From JALYZC01 sp963725645 (GTDB lineage Bacteria; Actinomycetota; Thermoleophilia; Solirubrobacterales; Solirubrobacteraceae): 64,000 nt of DNA. The notes below the pieces were generated by a model. The model saw nothing but the letters and a program-made list of their open reading frames with translations. It made no database searches and had not been told where the DNA came from. The stretch spans positions 1,364,001-1,428,000 of the forward strand of contig CAVRZD010000006.1 in NCBI GenBank assembly GCA_963725645.1. The letters are read 5' to 3'. Below, piece after piece: positions 1 to 8,839 of this stretch. Each line of letters begins with the position of its first letter. Within the stretch, counting starts at the first letter, position 1. A program made the translations under genes and the position numbers.

Positions 1-98
1 ACCGCGCGACTGCGGTGTGCCCGGTGTGCGCCGGGGAGATGTCACCGTCGTTCGCCGGGCGCGGCACGTGCGCCGCGTGCGGCACCGAGCTCTCGTAG
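1..98 (+). CDS. C-terminal end of a zinc-ribbon protein (partial)
   Basis: The reading frame is open from the window edge and ends at TAG 96-98. The visible tail carries two CxxC pairs (CPVC near the start, CAAC near the end) about 15 residues apart and ends CGTELS, the layout of a small treble-clef or zinc-ribbon domain. The stop overlaps the GTG of the next gene (TAGTG), which suggests an operon with translational coupling. Most of the gene lies outside the window, so its function cannot be named. The call rests on the paired cysteines and the overlap. Confidence 0.45.
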   Translation, partial: RATAVCPVCAGEMSPSFAGRGTCAACGTELS

Positions 99-403
99 TG
101 CGCCGGGCAATCGCTGCGCTCACCGTCCTCGTGGCGGCCGCGGTCCCGGCGGGCTGCGGCGGCAACTCGCTGGACACGCATCGCGTTGAGGCGCGCCTGC
201 GCGTCGGCATCACGCATCGGGGCATCGACGTAGGGTCCGTGCGGTGCCCCCGCAAGGTCGACGCGAAGAAGGGCGAGACGTTCACGTGCACCGCGACCGA
301 CCGTGCCGGCACGAGCGAGAAGGTCACCGTGCGCCAGCTCGACGACAAGGGCACGGTCCGCTGTACCGCGCTCGTCCTGCAGGGCAACCTCTGCCGCGCG
401 TAG
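98..403 (+). CDS. DUF4333-type small lipoprotein
   Basis: Started at GTG 98, which overlaps the upstream TAG, because translation from here gives an ideal lipoprotein signal: VRRAIAAL, a hydrophobic run, then the lipobox VPAGC with the acylated cysteine near residue 20. The mature part of about 80 residues has two more cysteines (VRCP and FTCTATD), then a strand-rich end. The pattern VRCPRKVDAKKGETFTCTA matches DUF4333, a domain of actinobacterial surface lipoproteins with no known activity. A start further upstream would put an Arg-rich stretch before the signal and is less likely. Confidence 0.75.
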   Translation: MRRAIAALTVLVAAAVPAGCGGNSLDTHRVEARLRVGITHRGIDVGSVRCPRKVDAKKGETFTCTATDRAGTSEKVTVRQLDDKGTVRCTALVLQGNLCRA

Positions 404-452
404 GCCATCCGCCGGCACCGGGCAGTACGCCGAGGCCGGGGGTCTCTCGGCG

Positions 453-2351
453 TCAGCCCTTCACGATCGTGAAGCTCACCGACCGAGGTGCGGACTGCAG
501 CCCCGTCGAGTCGCGTGCGGTGACCGTCAGCGTGTAGCGCCCGGGCTTGAGTCGCTTGCGGCGCGAGAGGCGCCCCTGGAAGCGCACCTTGTTGGTGCCC
601 GCGCGACCCCTGAAGCTCAGAGTGCCGACGGTGACGGTGCGCGTGCACCTGGGCTTCTTTCGGTTGCGCTTGGTCTGGGCCACGCACTTTCCCTTGACCC
701 TGCGCCCGGCGACGCGCTGCGTGAACGCGAGCCGCACGGTCGCCGCTTTGTTGAGACGGAAGCTGAATGTCGTGCCCACGGGTGGCCTGCGTTTGCGGCT
801 GATCTTGGCCAGGGCGCCTCCCTCGCGCCAACGGCTGGCCGACTGCCTCAGGTTCGTGACGGCCGGTCGCACCACCGCCGGTTGCGCGAGCGTCGTGAAG
901 CTCTGCGTCGACCCCAACGACGTCTGGCGGAAGGTGTCCGAGCCGAACGCGCGGTAGGCGTACGCGGTCGCGGGCGCGAGGCCGCCGACCGCCTGCGTCA
1001 GGGTCGAGACGCCGCCGCCGGGAGTGGTCTGCAACGCGGTCTGGGTCCCGAACGCGGCCGTCTGCCCGAGCTCGAAGCCGATCGGCAGCGGCACGCCGAA
1101 GTCGTTCACCTGCGTCGCCAGCGTGGCGCCCGTAGTCGTCGGCGTGGCGCTCTCGGACAGGATGTCGGGCTCGAGGCGCTTGACGCGCGTCTGGAGGCGG
1201 GCGCCGTCCAGCTCAAACCAGGTGACGTAGGGCACCCCGCCGATGCTCGTGATGCTCGAGCTGTCGGCGCTCTTGGTCGCGTCGACGTTCAGCGCGCCGC
1301 TGACCGCCGTCCACGCGCCGCCGACGAAGTGCTTGACGTGGATCTGATCGGCGGTGCCGCTGAACTCCTCCCACGCGACGAAGGGCACCCCCCCGATGTT
1401 CGCGATGCGCGCGTTGGCCGCGTCCTTGGTGGCGTCGACGTTCAGCGCGCCGTCGACGGCGGTCCACGCGCCGCCGCTGAACTGCTTGACGTCGATCAGG
1501 GTGTGGGTGCCGTTCGACTCGTGCCAGGCGACGAACGGGACGCCGCCGACGTCCGCGATGGTCGGGGAGGAGGCCACCTTGGTCGCGTCGACGTTGAGCG
1601 GGGTCGCGACCCCGGTCCACGCGGCGCCGTTGAAGAGCTTGGCGCGGATCTGCGTGACGGCGCCGTTGGACTCCTCCCAGGCGACGTATGGCACGCCGCC
1701 GATACTGGCGATGCTCGGACGGGCGGCGTCCTTGGTCAGGTCGACGTTCAGCGGCGTGCCCACGTCGGTCCACGTGGCGCCGTTGAACTGTCGGACGCGG
1801 ATCTGCGTGACGGTGCCATTGGACTCCTCCCACGCGACGAACGGGACGCCGCCGATGCCCGCGATGCTCGGGTGATTGGCGTTCTTGGTCGTGTCCGTGT
1901 TGAGCGCGGGGCCGACGGCGTTCCACGCGCCGCCGGTGAACCGCCTGACGTGGATCAGCGTGTGGGCAGCCGCGTCCGACTCGCTCCAGACGACGTACGG
2001 GACGCCGCCGATGCTGGTGATGCTGGGGTGGTCGGCATCCTTGGTCGTGTCGATGTTGAGCGAGGCCCCGACCGCGGTCCATGCGCCGCCGCTGAACTGC
2101 TTGACGCGAATCTGGTCGTGAGCACCGCTCGACTCGCGCCAAGCCACGTACGGCACGCCGTCGACGTTCGCGACGCGCGGGATCACGCCGTCCTTGGTCG
2201 CATCGACGTTGAGCGATCCCGCAAACGGCTGGTTCCAATTCGCCGGCGCGTTCGCCGGGGCGGCCAGCGCCAGCGCGAGCGCGATCGCGAGCACGCGCAG
2301 CGTTTGCCGTCGAGGTATGACGCGCTGTCGAGCACGAGACCCTACGTGCAC
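453..2351 (-). CDS. Secreted protein with seven 51-residue propeller-like repeats
   Basis: After a signal peptide (LRVLAIALALALAAPANA) come seven tandem repeats of about 51 residues. Each has the pattern GGAWTAVG-LNVDATKDA-SIASIGGVPYVAWEESNG-QIRVKQF, consistent with a single beta-propeller of the sialidase/kelch kind. An FN3-like segment follows (about residues 370-470). The Arg/Lys-rich C-terminal beta domain ends in LKPGRYTLTVTARD, a module common in secreted proteins of Thermoleophilia. No catalytic motif is visible. It probably acts outside the cell, perhaps in binding. The GTG start at 2351 is the first that keeps the signal sequence. The reading frame is intact and the repeats are visible in the DNA as a 153-bp periodicity. 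Confidence 0.7.
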   Translation of the reverse strand: MHVGSRARQRVIPRRQTLRVLAIALALALAAPANAPANWNQPFAGSLNVDATKDGVIPRVANVDGVPYVAWRESSGAHDQIRVKQFSGGAWTAVGASLNIDTTKDADHPSITSIGGVPYVVWSESDAAAHTLIHVRRFTGGAWNAVGPALNTDTTKNANHPSIAGIGGVPFVAWEESNGTVTQIRVRQFNGATWTDVGTPLNVDLTKDAARPSIASIGGVPYVAWEESNGAVTQIRAKLFNGAAWTGVATPLNVDATKVASSPTIADVGGVPFVAWHESNGTHTLIDVKQFSGGAWTAVDGALNVDATKDAANARIANIGGVPFVAWEEFSGTADQIHVKHFVGGAWTAVSGALNVDATKSADSSSITSIGGVPYVTWFELDGARLQTRVKRLEPDILSESATPTTTGATLATQVNDFGVPLPIGFELGQTAAFGTQTALQTTPGGGVSTLTQAVGGLAPATAYAYRAFGSDTFRQTSLGSTQSFTTLAQPAVVRPAVTNLRQSASRWREGGALAKISRKRRPPVGTTFSFRLNKAATVRLAFTQRVAGRRVKGKCVAQTKRNRKKPRCTRTVTVGTLSFRGRAGTNKVRFQGRLSRRKRLKPGRYTLTVTARDSTGLQSAPRSVSFTIVKG

Positions 2352-2442
2352 AACCCCGAACTATGCTCCTTTTTCGCGCGCGCGGCAGCCACGGCGGTGC
2401 GGCGAAACCTGTGGCCGGCTCGACGCTGGCGCGGTATCCTCG

Positions 2443-2826
2443 ACGTGCAGGTCAAGCAGTCGCGGAGGTCCAACCCTTCGAGGAAAGTCCGGACATCACA
2501 GGGCACGGTGGTCAGTAACGCTGAACCGGGGAGTTTCCCCGGGTCAGGGAGTTTTCCCCTGTAGCCGAAACTGACCCGGGGAAACCTGCGGGAAAGTGCC
2601 ACAGAAATGACACCGCCTACGTCCCGGGCCACACGTGAGCCCGGGGCCGGCAAGGGTGAAATGGTGCGGTAAGAGCGCACCGGCGTCGCGGTGACGCGGC
2701 GGCCAGGCAAACCCCACCGGATGCAAGGCCAAGCCGGACCGCTTGCAGGCTGCCCGCCAAGGTCCAGGTCGGCCGCTCAGATGGATGGCTGCTCACGACA
2801 GAATCCGGCTTACCGACCTGCTACGG
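2443..2826 (+). ncRNA. rnpB: RNase P RNA, bacterial type A
   Basis: The hallmark conserved blocks appear in order: GAGGAAAGTCCGGACATC near 2478, ACAGGGCACGGTGGTCAGTAACG, GGGTGAAATGGTGCGGTAAGAGCGCACCG near 2650, GGCAAACCCCACCGGA near 2705, then GATGGCTGCTCACGACAGAATCCGGCTTACCGACC near 2785. The 5' GCAGGTC near 2446 pairs with GACCTGC at 2815-2821 to form helix P1. This is the catalytic subunit of RNase P, which trims tRNA 5' leaders. A terminator follows directly. Reading frames through it on either strand are not genes. Ends are set by P1 and are good to a few bases. Confidence 0.95.
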
Positions 2827-2855
2827 AGAGGCCCCGCTTTGGCGGGGCTTCTCTA
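2827..2855 (+). terminator. Rho-independent terminator of rnpB
   Basis: An AGAG-GCCCCGC stem pairs with GCGGGGC-TTCTCT around a short TTTG loop, directly after the closing P1 helix of rnpB. Position and strong GC stem support termination of the RNA gene. Confidence 0.8.
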
Positions 2856-3029
2856 TGTGATGACGCGCCGGCGAGTCGTCGCGCCGAGCACGGAGCGCCG
2901 GAAAACCGTTGACGGGCGCGCCGCTCGTCGTGTACCGTCGCCGTGCCCAGGGCCAGGGAAGGAAGGGGCAGACCAATACGCCGTCTTGCGGTGGCCGTCG
3001 TTTCCAGCTACCTCGGCCGCCATCCGAAC

Positions 3030-5078
3030 ATGACCGCCAGTCGCGCGCCGCGTGCGGACCCGCCGCGGCGCGCCGGCAGGCGATCGCGCGTGCGAGTGGG
3101 CGCCGGCCCGCTGGCCCTGGCGGTCTGCGTCGCGCTCGGCGTCGCCGCCGTGACGGCGTCGGCGGCCGTAGCCGGTGCGATCACCACCGTCGCGGGCATC
3201 GGCAAGGACGGGTTCTCCGGGGACGGCGGGCCAGCGGCTGCCGCCGGGCTCTACTACCCGATGAGCGTTGCGCCGACCGCATCCGGCGGGTTTCTGATCG
3301 CCGACAAGCTCAACCACCGCATCCGGCAGGTCGCTCCCAACGGCACCATCAGTACGGTCGCGGGCAGGTCGGGCAACATCGCGTTCTCCGGCGACGGCGG
3401 CCCGGCGACCTCCGCCGACCTGTACAGCCCAACGGACGCGGAGCCGACGCCGGACGGCGGCTTCCTGATCAGCGACAGCTATAACAATCGGATTCGCAAG
3501 GTCTCGGCCGGTGGAACGATCACCACGATCGCGGGCACCGGCTCGGACCGTCCGTCCGGCGACGGCGGCCCCGCGACCGCGGCGTCCTTCTCGCCCTTCA
3601 CCGTCGAGCCGACCCCCGACGGCGGCTACCTGATCGTGGACGACCTCAACAATCAGGTGCGCAAGGTCTCGGCGAGCGGGATCATCGCCACGGTCGCGGG
3701 CAACGGACACGGCGGCTTTGCCGGGGACGGCGGACCGGCCACCGCCGCCAAGCTCTTCTCCCCCAGCCGCGCCGTGCCCACTCCCGACGGCGGCTTCCTG
3801 ATCGCCGACAGCTTCAACTACCGCATCCGCAAGGTATCCGCCGCGGGGACGATCACGACCGTCGCCGGCAGCGGAACCCCCGGCTTCTCCGGCGACGGCG
3901 GCCCTGCGACTCGCGCTCGGCTCTACGAGCCCGAGAGCGTCGAGCTCAGCGCCGACGGCGGCTTTCTCATCGCCGACCGGCTCAACCACCGCATCCGCAA
4001 GGTCTCGGCCGACGGCACGATCAGAACGGTCGCGGGCAATGGCACCCCCGGCTCCTTCGGCGACGGCGGCCCCCCGACCCGCGCCGCGCTGTTCGGACCC
4101 CGGTTCGTCGCGTCGACCCCGGACGGAGGGTTCCTGGTCGCCGATTCCGAGAACTCGCGCGTTCGCAAGGTCGATCCGGGGCCCGATCCCGCGCCGCTGG
4201 TGTGCGGTGCGGCGCGCGGCAACCCGCGGGTCGGTCGAACGGTCTTGGTCCGCCGGCTCCGGGGGGTGGTGTTCGTGAGGCGACCCGGCAGCCGCCGCCT
4301 CCGTCTGCGCCGCAGCGCCACCGTCCCGGTGGGTTCGACGGTCGACACCTCCCAAGGCCGGGTCAGGCTGGTGTCGGCCACGTGTCGCGCCGGGGTGACC
4401 CAGTCGGGCGTCTTCTACGGCGCCCCGTTCGTGGTCAGACAGGATCGGCGCTCGGCCCTCCTCGACCTGAGGCTCGTGGGCCTGGGGCCCTGCAACAGCT
4501 CGACGGCACGCGCAGCGCGCCGCAGCCGCCGCCGTTTCCACGCGAACGCCCACGGGCCCACGAAGACCAGCGGCGGACACAGCGCAGCGACGATCCGGGG
4601 AACCAGATGGCTGATAGAGGACACGTGCGACGGCACGACCACCGAGGTGCAGCGTGGAGCGGTCGTGGTCAGCGCCCTCGGTGACTTCCCGCAGACGTTG
4701 ACACTGGACCATCCGGGCGACCGGGTCTCGCTGTACTGCTCCACTCGAGGGCCCGTGGCGGCGCCGTTCTACTGCCTGACGATGTTCAAGGCCGGACGCG
4801 ACAGGAATACGTTCAGCATCAGTGACCGGGAACACATCCTTCCGATCGCCTCTGACTTCCAAGTGTGCGTCTCGGGACCGGGCCTCTCCAAGTGCTTCCC
4901 GTACGAGCTCGATCCCGATCACGGCGTCTCGTTCACGAAGATCGCCTGTACGCCACGACGAGCGGGCATCTTCACCGCGCGCTGGCGGGTTGCCGGGCGT
5001 CTCCTGGGCACGCTCCAATCCCCGCGGATGCCGGGTGGCGGCAACAACGCCTGCACCGACGTCACCGATACCAGCTGA
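3030..5078 (+). CDS. Secreted NHL-repeat beta-propeller protein
   Basis: Start set at ATG 3030, where a signal peptide follows (GPLALAVCVALGVAAVTASA, cleaved near AVAGA). GTG 2943 is in frame but would add 29 residues that do not look like a signal. At least six NHL repeats follow in residues 45-385, each with the motifs ITTVAGxG, GFSGDGGPATxA, PDGGFLIADxxNHRIRKVS. This is a six-bladed propeller usually used for binding. The rest, about 300 residues, includes a segment like those in other Thermoleophilia secreted proteins (PVGSTVDTSQGRVRLVSA, later GTRWLIEDTCDGT), possibly FecR-like, and an extra Cys-rich end. No enzyme motif is seen. Confidence 0.8.
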   Translation: MTASRAPRADPPRRAGRRSRVRVGAGPLALAVCVALGVAAVTASAAVAGAITTVAGIGKDGFSGDGGPAAAAGLYYPMSVAPTASGGFLIADKLNHRIRQVAPNGTISTVAGRSGNIAFSGDGGPATSADLYSPTDAEPTPDGGFLISDSYNNRIRKVSAGGTITTIAGTGSDRPSGDGGPATAASFSPFTVEPTPDGGYLIVDDLNNQVRKVSASGIIATVAGNGHGGFAGDGGPATAAKLFSPSRAVPTPDGGFLIADSFNYRIRKVSAAGTITTVAGSGTPGFSGDGGPATRARLYEPESVELSADGGFLIADRLNHRIRKVSADGTIRTVAGNGTPGSFGDGGPPTRAALFGPRFVASTPDGGFLVADSENSRVRKVDPGPDPAPLVCGAARGNPRVGRTVLVRRLRGVVFVRRPGSRRLRLRRSATVPVGSTVDTSQGRVRLVSATCRAGVTQSGVFYGAPFVVRQDRRSALLDLRLVGLGPCNSSTARAARRSRRRFHANAHGPTKTSGGHSAATIRGTRWLIEDTCDGTTTEVQRGAVVVSALGDFPQTLTLDHPGDRVSLYCSTRGPVAAPFYCLTMFKAGRDRNTFSISDREHILPIASDFQVCVSGPGLSKCFPYELDPDHGVSFTKIACTPRRAGIFTARWRVAGRLLGTLQSPRMPGGGNNACTDVTDTS

Positions 5079-5134
5079 CGCTCAGCCGCGGCGCACGGAG
5101 ACCAGCTGACCCGCAACTCGACCGTGGCACAAGC

Positions 5135-5146
5135 GGACCATGGTCC
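5135..5146. promoter_or_regulatory. 12-bp palindrome upstream of tetR (candidate operator)
   Basis: GGACCATGGTCC is a perfect palindrome 19 bp before the TetR start, immediately upstream of TAGACT, a possible -10 box. The placement suits autoregulation by the TetR protein encoded next. That function is inferred from position only. Confidence 0.4.
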
Positions 5147-5164
5147 AGTTAGACTGCTCCGCCC

Positions 5165-5776
5165 GTGGCCGTCCGGACCAGACCCATCGCGCCACCCAAG
5201 CTCACCGACCCGCCGCGCGAGCGGGCGGACGCCGCCCGCAACCGCGCGCGCATCGTCGACGCCGCGCGAACCCTGTTCGCCGATCAGGGCGTCGCCGGGG
5301 TAACGATGGAGCAGGTCGCCCGGGCCGCCGGAGTGGGGAAGGGCACAGTGTTCCACCGCTTCGGCGACCGCGCCGGACTTGCGCTCGCGCTCCTCGACGA
5401 CGGCGAGCGCCGGCTTCAGGACGCCGTGCTCCGGGGCCCGCCGCCGCTCGGCCCGGGCGCGCCCCCCAGCGAGCGCCTGCTGGCGTTCGTCGACGCGCTC
5501 GCCACCTTCACGCTGAAGAACGCCGAGCTCCTCCTCGCCGCCGAGTCCGGTCGCGGCGGCGGGCGGTGTGCCACGGGGGCCTACGCGGCGTGGCACCAGC
5601 ACGTCACGAGCCTGCTCGCCGACACGCCGCCGCACGTGGACGCAGCGCTCCTCGCGCACCATCTCCTGGCCGCACTCGCGCCCGACGTCCTCGTCCATCT
5701 GCGGGAGCGGGGCGTCGGCGAGCGGCGGCTGCGGCGCTCGCTGGGAGAGTACGCGGCGCGCCTGGCCGCGACCTGA
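5165..5776 (+). CDS. TetR family transcriptional regulator
   Basis: 203 residues. The N-terminal DNA-binding domain is clear: RARIVDAARTLFADQG, then the helix-turn-helix MEQVARAAGVGKGTVFHRF at about residues 40-65. The C-terminal ligand domain is all-helical and unrecognisable in detail, as usual. GTG 5165 is chosen because it leaves a normal N-terminal arm and sits just after a likely -10 box and palindrome. The monooxygenase gene begins 188 bp downstream on the same strand and may be a target, though this cannot be shown from sequence. Confidence 0.88.
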   Translation: MAVRTRPIAPPKLTDPPRERADAARNRARIVDAARTLFADQGVAGVTMEQVARAAGVGKGTVFHRFGDRAGLALALLDDGERRLQDAVLRGPPPLGPGAPPSERLLAFVDALATFTLKNAELLLAAESGRGGGRCATGAYAAWHQHVTSLLADTPPHVDAALLAHHLLAALAPDVLVHLRERGVGERRLRRSLGEYAARLAAT

Positions 5777-5964
5777 CAGCGCCTCGAGCCGTGGAAAACC
5801 GGGAGGGCGGTGAGCACGCCGGCGTCCGCCTCGGGCTGCCGGACGGCGAGGCCGGCACCCTGCGCCGCGCCGGCCACGTGCACGACCTCGGTCGGCTCGG
5901 GTCTCCAACGCGATCTGGGACAAGCACGGGCCGCTCTGGCGCCCGGGTAGCATTTCCCGGGCCC

Positions 5965-7734
5965 ATGCGCTTCGGCATCTTCTACGAGCACCAGCTTCCG
6001 CGGCCGTGGGGCGAGGACGCCGAGCGCAGCCTGATCGCCGACGCGCTCGACCAGGTCGAGCTGGCCGACCGGCTGGGGATCGACTCGGTGTGGGAGGTCG
6101 AGCACCACTTCCTCGAGGAGTACTCGCACTCCTCCGCCTCGGAGGTGTTCCTGGCCGCGGCAAGCCAGCGCACGCAGCGCATCCGCCTCGGCTTCGGGAT
6201 CGTCGCCATCCCGCCCGGCTACCAGCATCCCGCGCGCGTGGCCGAAAAGGTGTCGATGCTCGACCTCGTGTCCGGCGGCCGGGTGGAGTTCGGGTCGGGC
6301 GAGACCTCGTCGGGCGCCGAGCTGGAGGGCTTCGGGGTCGATCGCGAGACCAAACGCGAGCAGTGGAACGAGGCGCTCGACGTGACCACTCGGATGATGG
6401 TCGAGGAGCCGTTCGCTGGCTGGGACGGGCGCTTCGTCACCATGCCGCCGCGCAACGTGGTCCCCAAGCCGGTGCAGAAGCCCCACCCACCGCTGTGGGT
6501 GGCCTGCTCGCGGCGCGAGACGATCCGGCTCGCGGCCGAGAAGGGAATCGGCGCGCTGTCGTTCTCTTTCGTCGAGCCCGAGGAGGCGAAGGAGTGGGTG
6601 GACGAGTACTACGACATCATCGCCTCGGATCGCTGCGTTCCGGCGGGCTTCGCCGTCAATCCGAACGTCGCCGTGGTGCTGCCGATGATGTGCCACGCCG
6701 ACGAGGCGACGGCGATCGAGCGCGGCATCGACGGCGCGCACTTCTTCGGCTACTCGCTTGCCCACTACTACGTGTTCGGCGACCACCGCCCCGGGCGCAC
6801 GAGCATCTGGGACGAGTTCCTCGAGCGCCGCGACGAGGCGGGTTTCTCGCGCAAGATCATCACTCCCGACGAGGCGCCGCTCGGCATCAAGATCATGGAG
6901 CAGGGCTTCGGCTCGCTGCGCGGCGCGATCGGCACGCCCGAGCAGATTCGGGAGCTCGTCCGCCGTTACGAGGCCGCCGGCGTGGATCAGATCATCTTCG
7001 TCTCGCAGGCCGGCAAGAACCAGCACGAGCACATCTGCGAGTCGCTCGAGTTGTTCGCCACCGAGGTGCTGCCGGAGTTCGCGCCCGAGGCCGAGGCGCG
7101 CGAGGTCGCCAAGTGCGAGCGGCTCGCGCCAGCCGTGGCGGCGGCGCTGGCGCGGCGCGAGCCGGCGCGGACGGCCGATCCGGAGTACGTGATCGCGCCG
7201 ACCGCCTCGGGCCCGCCGCCCGCGCGCGTGGGGGCCGGCGCCGAGGATGGCGCCGCCTCGGCGTCGGCGGGCAACGGCCGCGCCGCGGGCGGTCTCGCGG
7301 CCCGCCTGCAGTCCGGTGGCGAGGCCGCCTTCGCCGCCTTTGTGCGGCGCTCGGACGACCGCCGCATCGAGCGCGTGGTGGGGTCGGAGACGGGTCTGCG
7401 GGTGTTGTTCGGCGGCATGGCGCGTCGCTTCGTGCCAGACAGGGCGAACGGGTTCGAGGGCGAGATCGAGTACGTGCTCGGCACGGCCGACGGCGGTGTG
7501 AAGTCGTGGGTCGTCCACGTCACCGGGCCGCCGCGACCGCGGGCAAGCGCCCGGCCCGGTCGCGCGGGCGATCCGCGGCTCAAGCTGTCGGTCCCGCTGG
7601 CCGACTTCGTTCGCATGGCCGTCCGCGACCTCGACCCCGGCAAGGCGCTGCTGAGCGGGCGGCTCGTGCTCGAGGGCGACTTCGCCGTCGCCGCGCAGCT
7701 CGGCGAGATGTTCGGCGAGCCGTCCTCGTACTGA
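5965..7734 (+). CDS. Luciferase-like flavin monooxygenase fused to an SCP2 sterol-carrier domain
   Basis: The first 380 residues are a bacterial luciferase-like (LLM) FMN/F420-dependent oxidoreductase: MRFGIFYEHQLPRPWG, VEHHFLEEYSHSSA, RIRLGFGIVAIPPGYQHPARVAEK, VEFGSGETSSGAELEGF and a late VRRYEAAGVDQIIFVSQ. After a low-complexity linker (about 415-440) the last 150 residues look like an SCP-2 sterol/lipid-binding domain, with the signature DLDPGKALLSGRLVLEGDFAVAAQLGEMF. The fusion implies oxidation of a bulky hydrophobic substrate held by SCP2. ATG 5965 begins the LLM fold. A 7-bp inverted repeat (GCCCGGG/CCCGGGC, 5941-5962) ends just before it. Substrate unknown. Confidence 0.85.
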   Translation: MRFGIFYEHQLPRPWGEDAERSLIADALDQVELADRLGIDSVWEVEHHFLEEYSHSSASEVFLAAASQRTQRIRLGFGIVAIPPGYQHPARVAEKVSMLDLVSGGRVEFGSGETSSGAELEGFGVDRETKREQWNEALDVTTRMMVEEPFAGWDGRFVTMPPRNVVPKPVQKPHPPLWVACSRRETIRLAAEKGIGALSFSFVEPEEAKEWVDEYYDIIASDRCVPAGFAVNPNVAVVLPMMCHADEATAIERGIDGAHFFGYSLAHYYVFGDHRPGRTSIWDEFLERRDEAGFSRKIITPDEAPLGIKIMEQGFGSLRGAIGTPEQIRELVRRYEAAGVDQIIFVSQAGKNQHEHICESLELFATEVLPEFAPEAEAREVAKCERLAPAVAAALARREPARTADPEYVIAPTASGPPPARVGAGAEDGAASASAGNGRAAGGLAARLQSGGEAAFAAFVRRSDDRRIERVVGSETGLRVLFGGMARRFVPDRANGFEGEIEYVLGTADGGVKSWVVHVTGPPRPRASARPGRAGDPRLKLSVPLADFVRMAVRDLDPGKALLSGRLVLEGDFAVAAQLGEMFGEPSSY

Positions 7735-7736
7735 TC

Positions 7737-8819
7737 ATGCGAGCACGGACGGCGATCGCCGCGGCAGGGACGGCCGCCATGCTGGCGCCGGCGACGGCCG
7801 GCGCGGCGACGATCGCCCCGCTGGACCCGAGCGCCTCGGCGACCACCGGCCCGGCGCTGGGCCCCGTGCTCGATCGCGTGATCGCCCGGCGCTCGGCGCG
7901 GGCCTCGGCGATCGTCGGCTCCACCCACGCCTACCGGACGGCCGACGGCACCGTCGTCGAGGTGCAGCTCTCCCAGAGCTTCGCCGACACCCCGAGCAAC
8001 CGCGCCGGGGCGCAGAGCTTCGTGGACTTCCTCGGGACGCGCGTGCACGGCGGCGAGCTCGGCCGGCTGCGGATGTTCATCGGGACGCCCGCCGAGGTCA
8101 ACGACGAGTGCGGGGGAGACGAAGGCGTCCAGGCCTGCTACGTCGGGGGCGAGCGGCGGATGTACGTGCCGAGCGAAGATCCCGGCGGGGGCGGCAGCCC
8201 GTACACGCGCGAGTACGTGATGACCCACGAGTACGGTCACCACATCGCCGGCAACCGCCGGAACGATCCGTTCTCGGCGATCAACTGGGGGCCGAAGTAC
8301 TGGGCCTCCTACAAGCTCATCTGCGCGGGGGTGTTCCAGGGCCGGTACTTCCCCGGCAACCAGGGCGCCCACTACCTCGACGACCCGGGCGAGGGGTGGG
8401 CCGACAGCTACGCCCACCTCCACTACCCCAGCGTCCCGTTCCAGTTCAACCGCGGCTTCGCGCCCAACGCCGGCGCGTTCGCGGCGATCCGGCGCGACGT
8501 GCTCACGCCCTGGAACGGCCCGACCACGCGCACGATCCGCCGCACGTTGTCGAGCCGCCGCCGCGTGACGTCGACGACGTCGCGCCTCAGCCTCGACGGC
8601 ACCGTCGCGCTCGCCCTCACCGGCCCCCGGCGCGCGAACTACGACCTGCAGGTGGTGGAGAACGGCCGGGTTGTGGACCAGACCCACGCCCGGGGCAGCC
8701 GCGACCACGTCGCGGGCACCGTGTGCCGCTCCAGCCAGGGCGCCACGAGTATCACCTTCCGCGTCCGCCGTCGCTCGGGCTCGGGGTCGTTCGCGCTGAG
8801 GATCTCGACGCCGGGGTAG
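7737..8819 (+). CDS. Secreted zinc metalloprotease-like protein (HEYGHH)
   Basis: 360 residues starting at ATG 7737, two bases after the monooxygenase stop. A signal peptide (TAIAAAGTAAMLAPATAGAA) precedes the mature chain. The zinc motif MTHEYGHHIAG lies near residue 165, with the two His and the Glu of HExxH. Downstream, GEGWADSYAH is a plausible third-ligand helix of a gluzincin-like fold. Cysteines nearby (DECGG, QACYV, LICAG) may form disulfides. The C-terminal 90 residues form an Arg-rich beta domain like a pre-peptidase module. The family is not named with certainty, but the active-site motif is intact. Confidence 0.75.
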   Translation: MRARTAIAAAGTAAMLAPATAGAATIAPLDPSASATTGPALGPVLDRVIARRSARASAIVGSTHAYRTADGTVVEVQLSQSFADTPSNRAGAQSFVDFLGTRVHGGELGRLRMFIGTPAEVNDECGGDEGVQACYVGGERRMYVPSEDPGGGGSPYTREYVMTHEYGHHIAGNRRNDPFSAINWGPKYWASYKLICAGVFQGRYFPGNQGAHYLDDPGEGWADSYAHLHYPSVPFQFNRGFAPNAGAFAAIRRDVLTPWNGPTTRTIRRTLSSRRRVTSTTSRLSLDGTVALALTGPRRANYDLQVVENGRVVDQTHARGSRDHVAGTVCRSSQGATSITFRVRRRSGSGSFALRISTPG

Positions 8820-8839
8820 CGCTCGCCTAGGCTGGTCGA

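Noticed and set aside
1170..2240. Regular 153-bp repeats, considered as a CRISPR or satellite array
   Set aside because: The unit is an in-frame 51-residue protein repeat with coding-type divergence, not constant repeats with spacers.
303..2564. 753-codon plus-strand frame across the repeat protein and rnpB
   Set aside because: Antisense to a clear secreted protein and runs into RNase P RNA; Arg/Ala/Gly-rich shadow with no family features.
2853..5018. 721-codon minus-strand frame opposite the NHL protein
   Set aside because: Shadow of a high-GC gene; repeats mirror the NHL repeats and no motif is seen.
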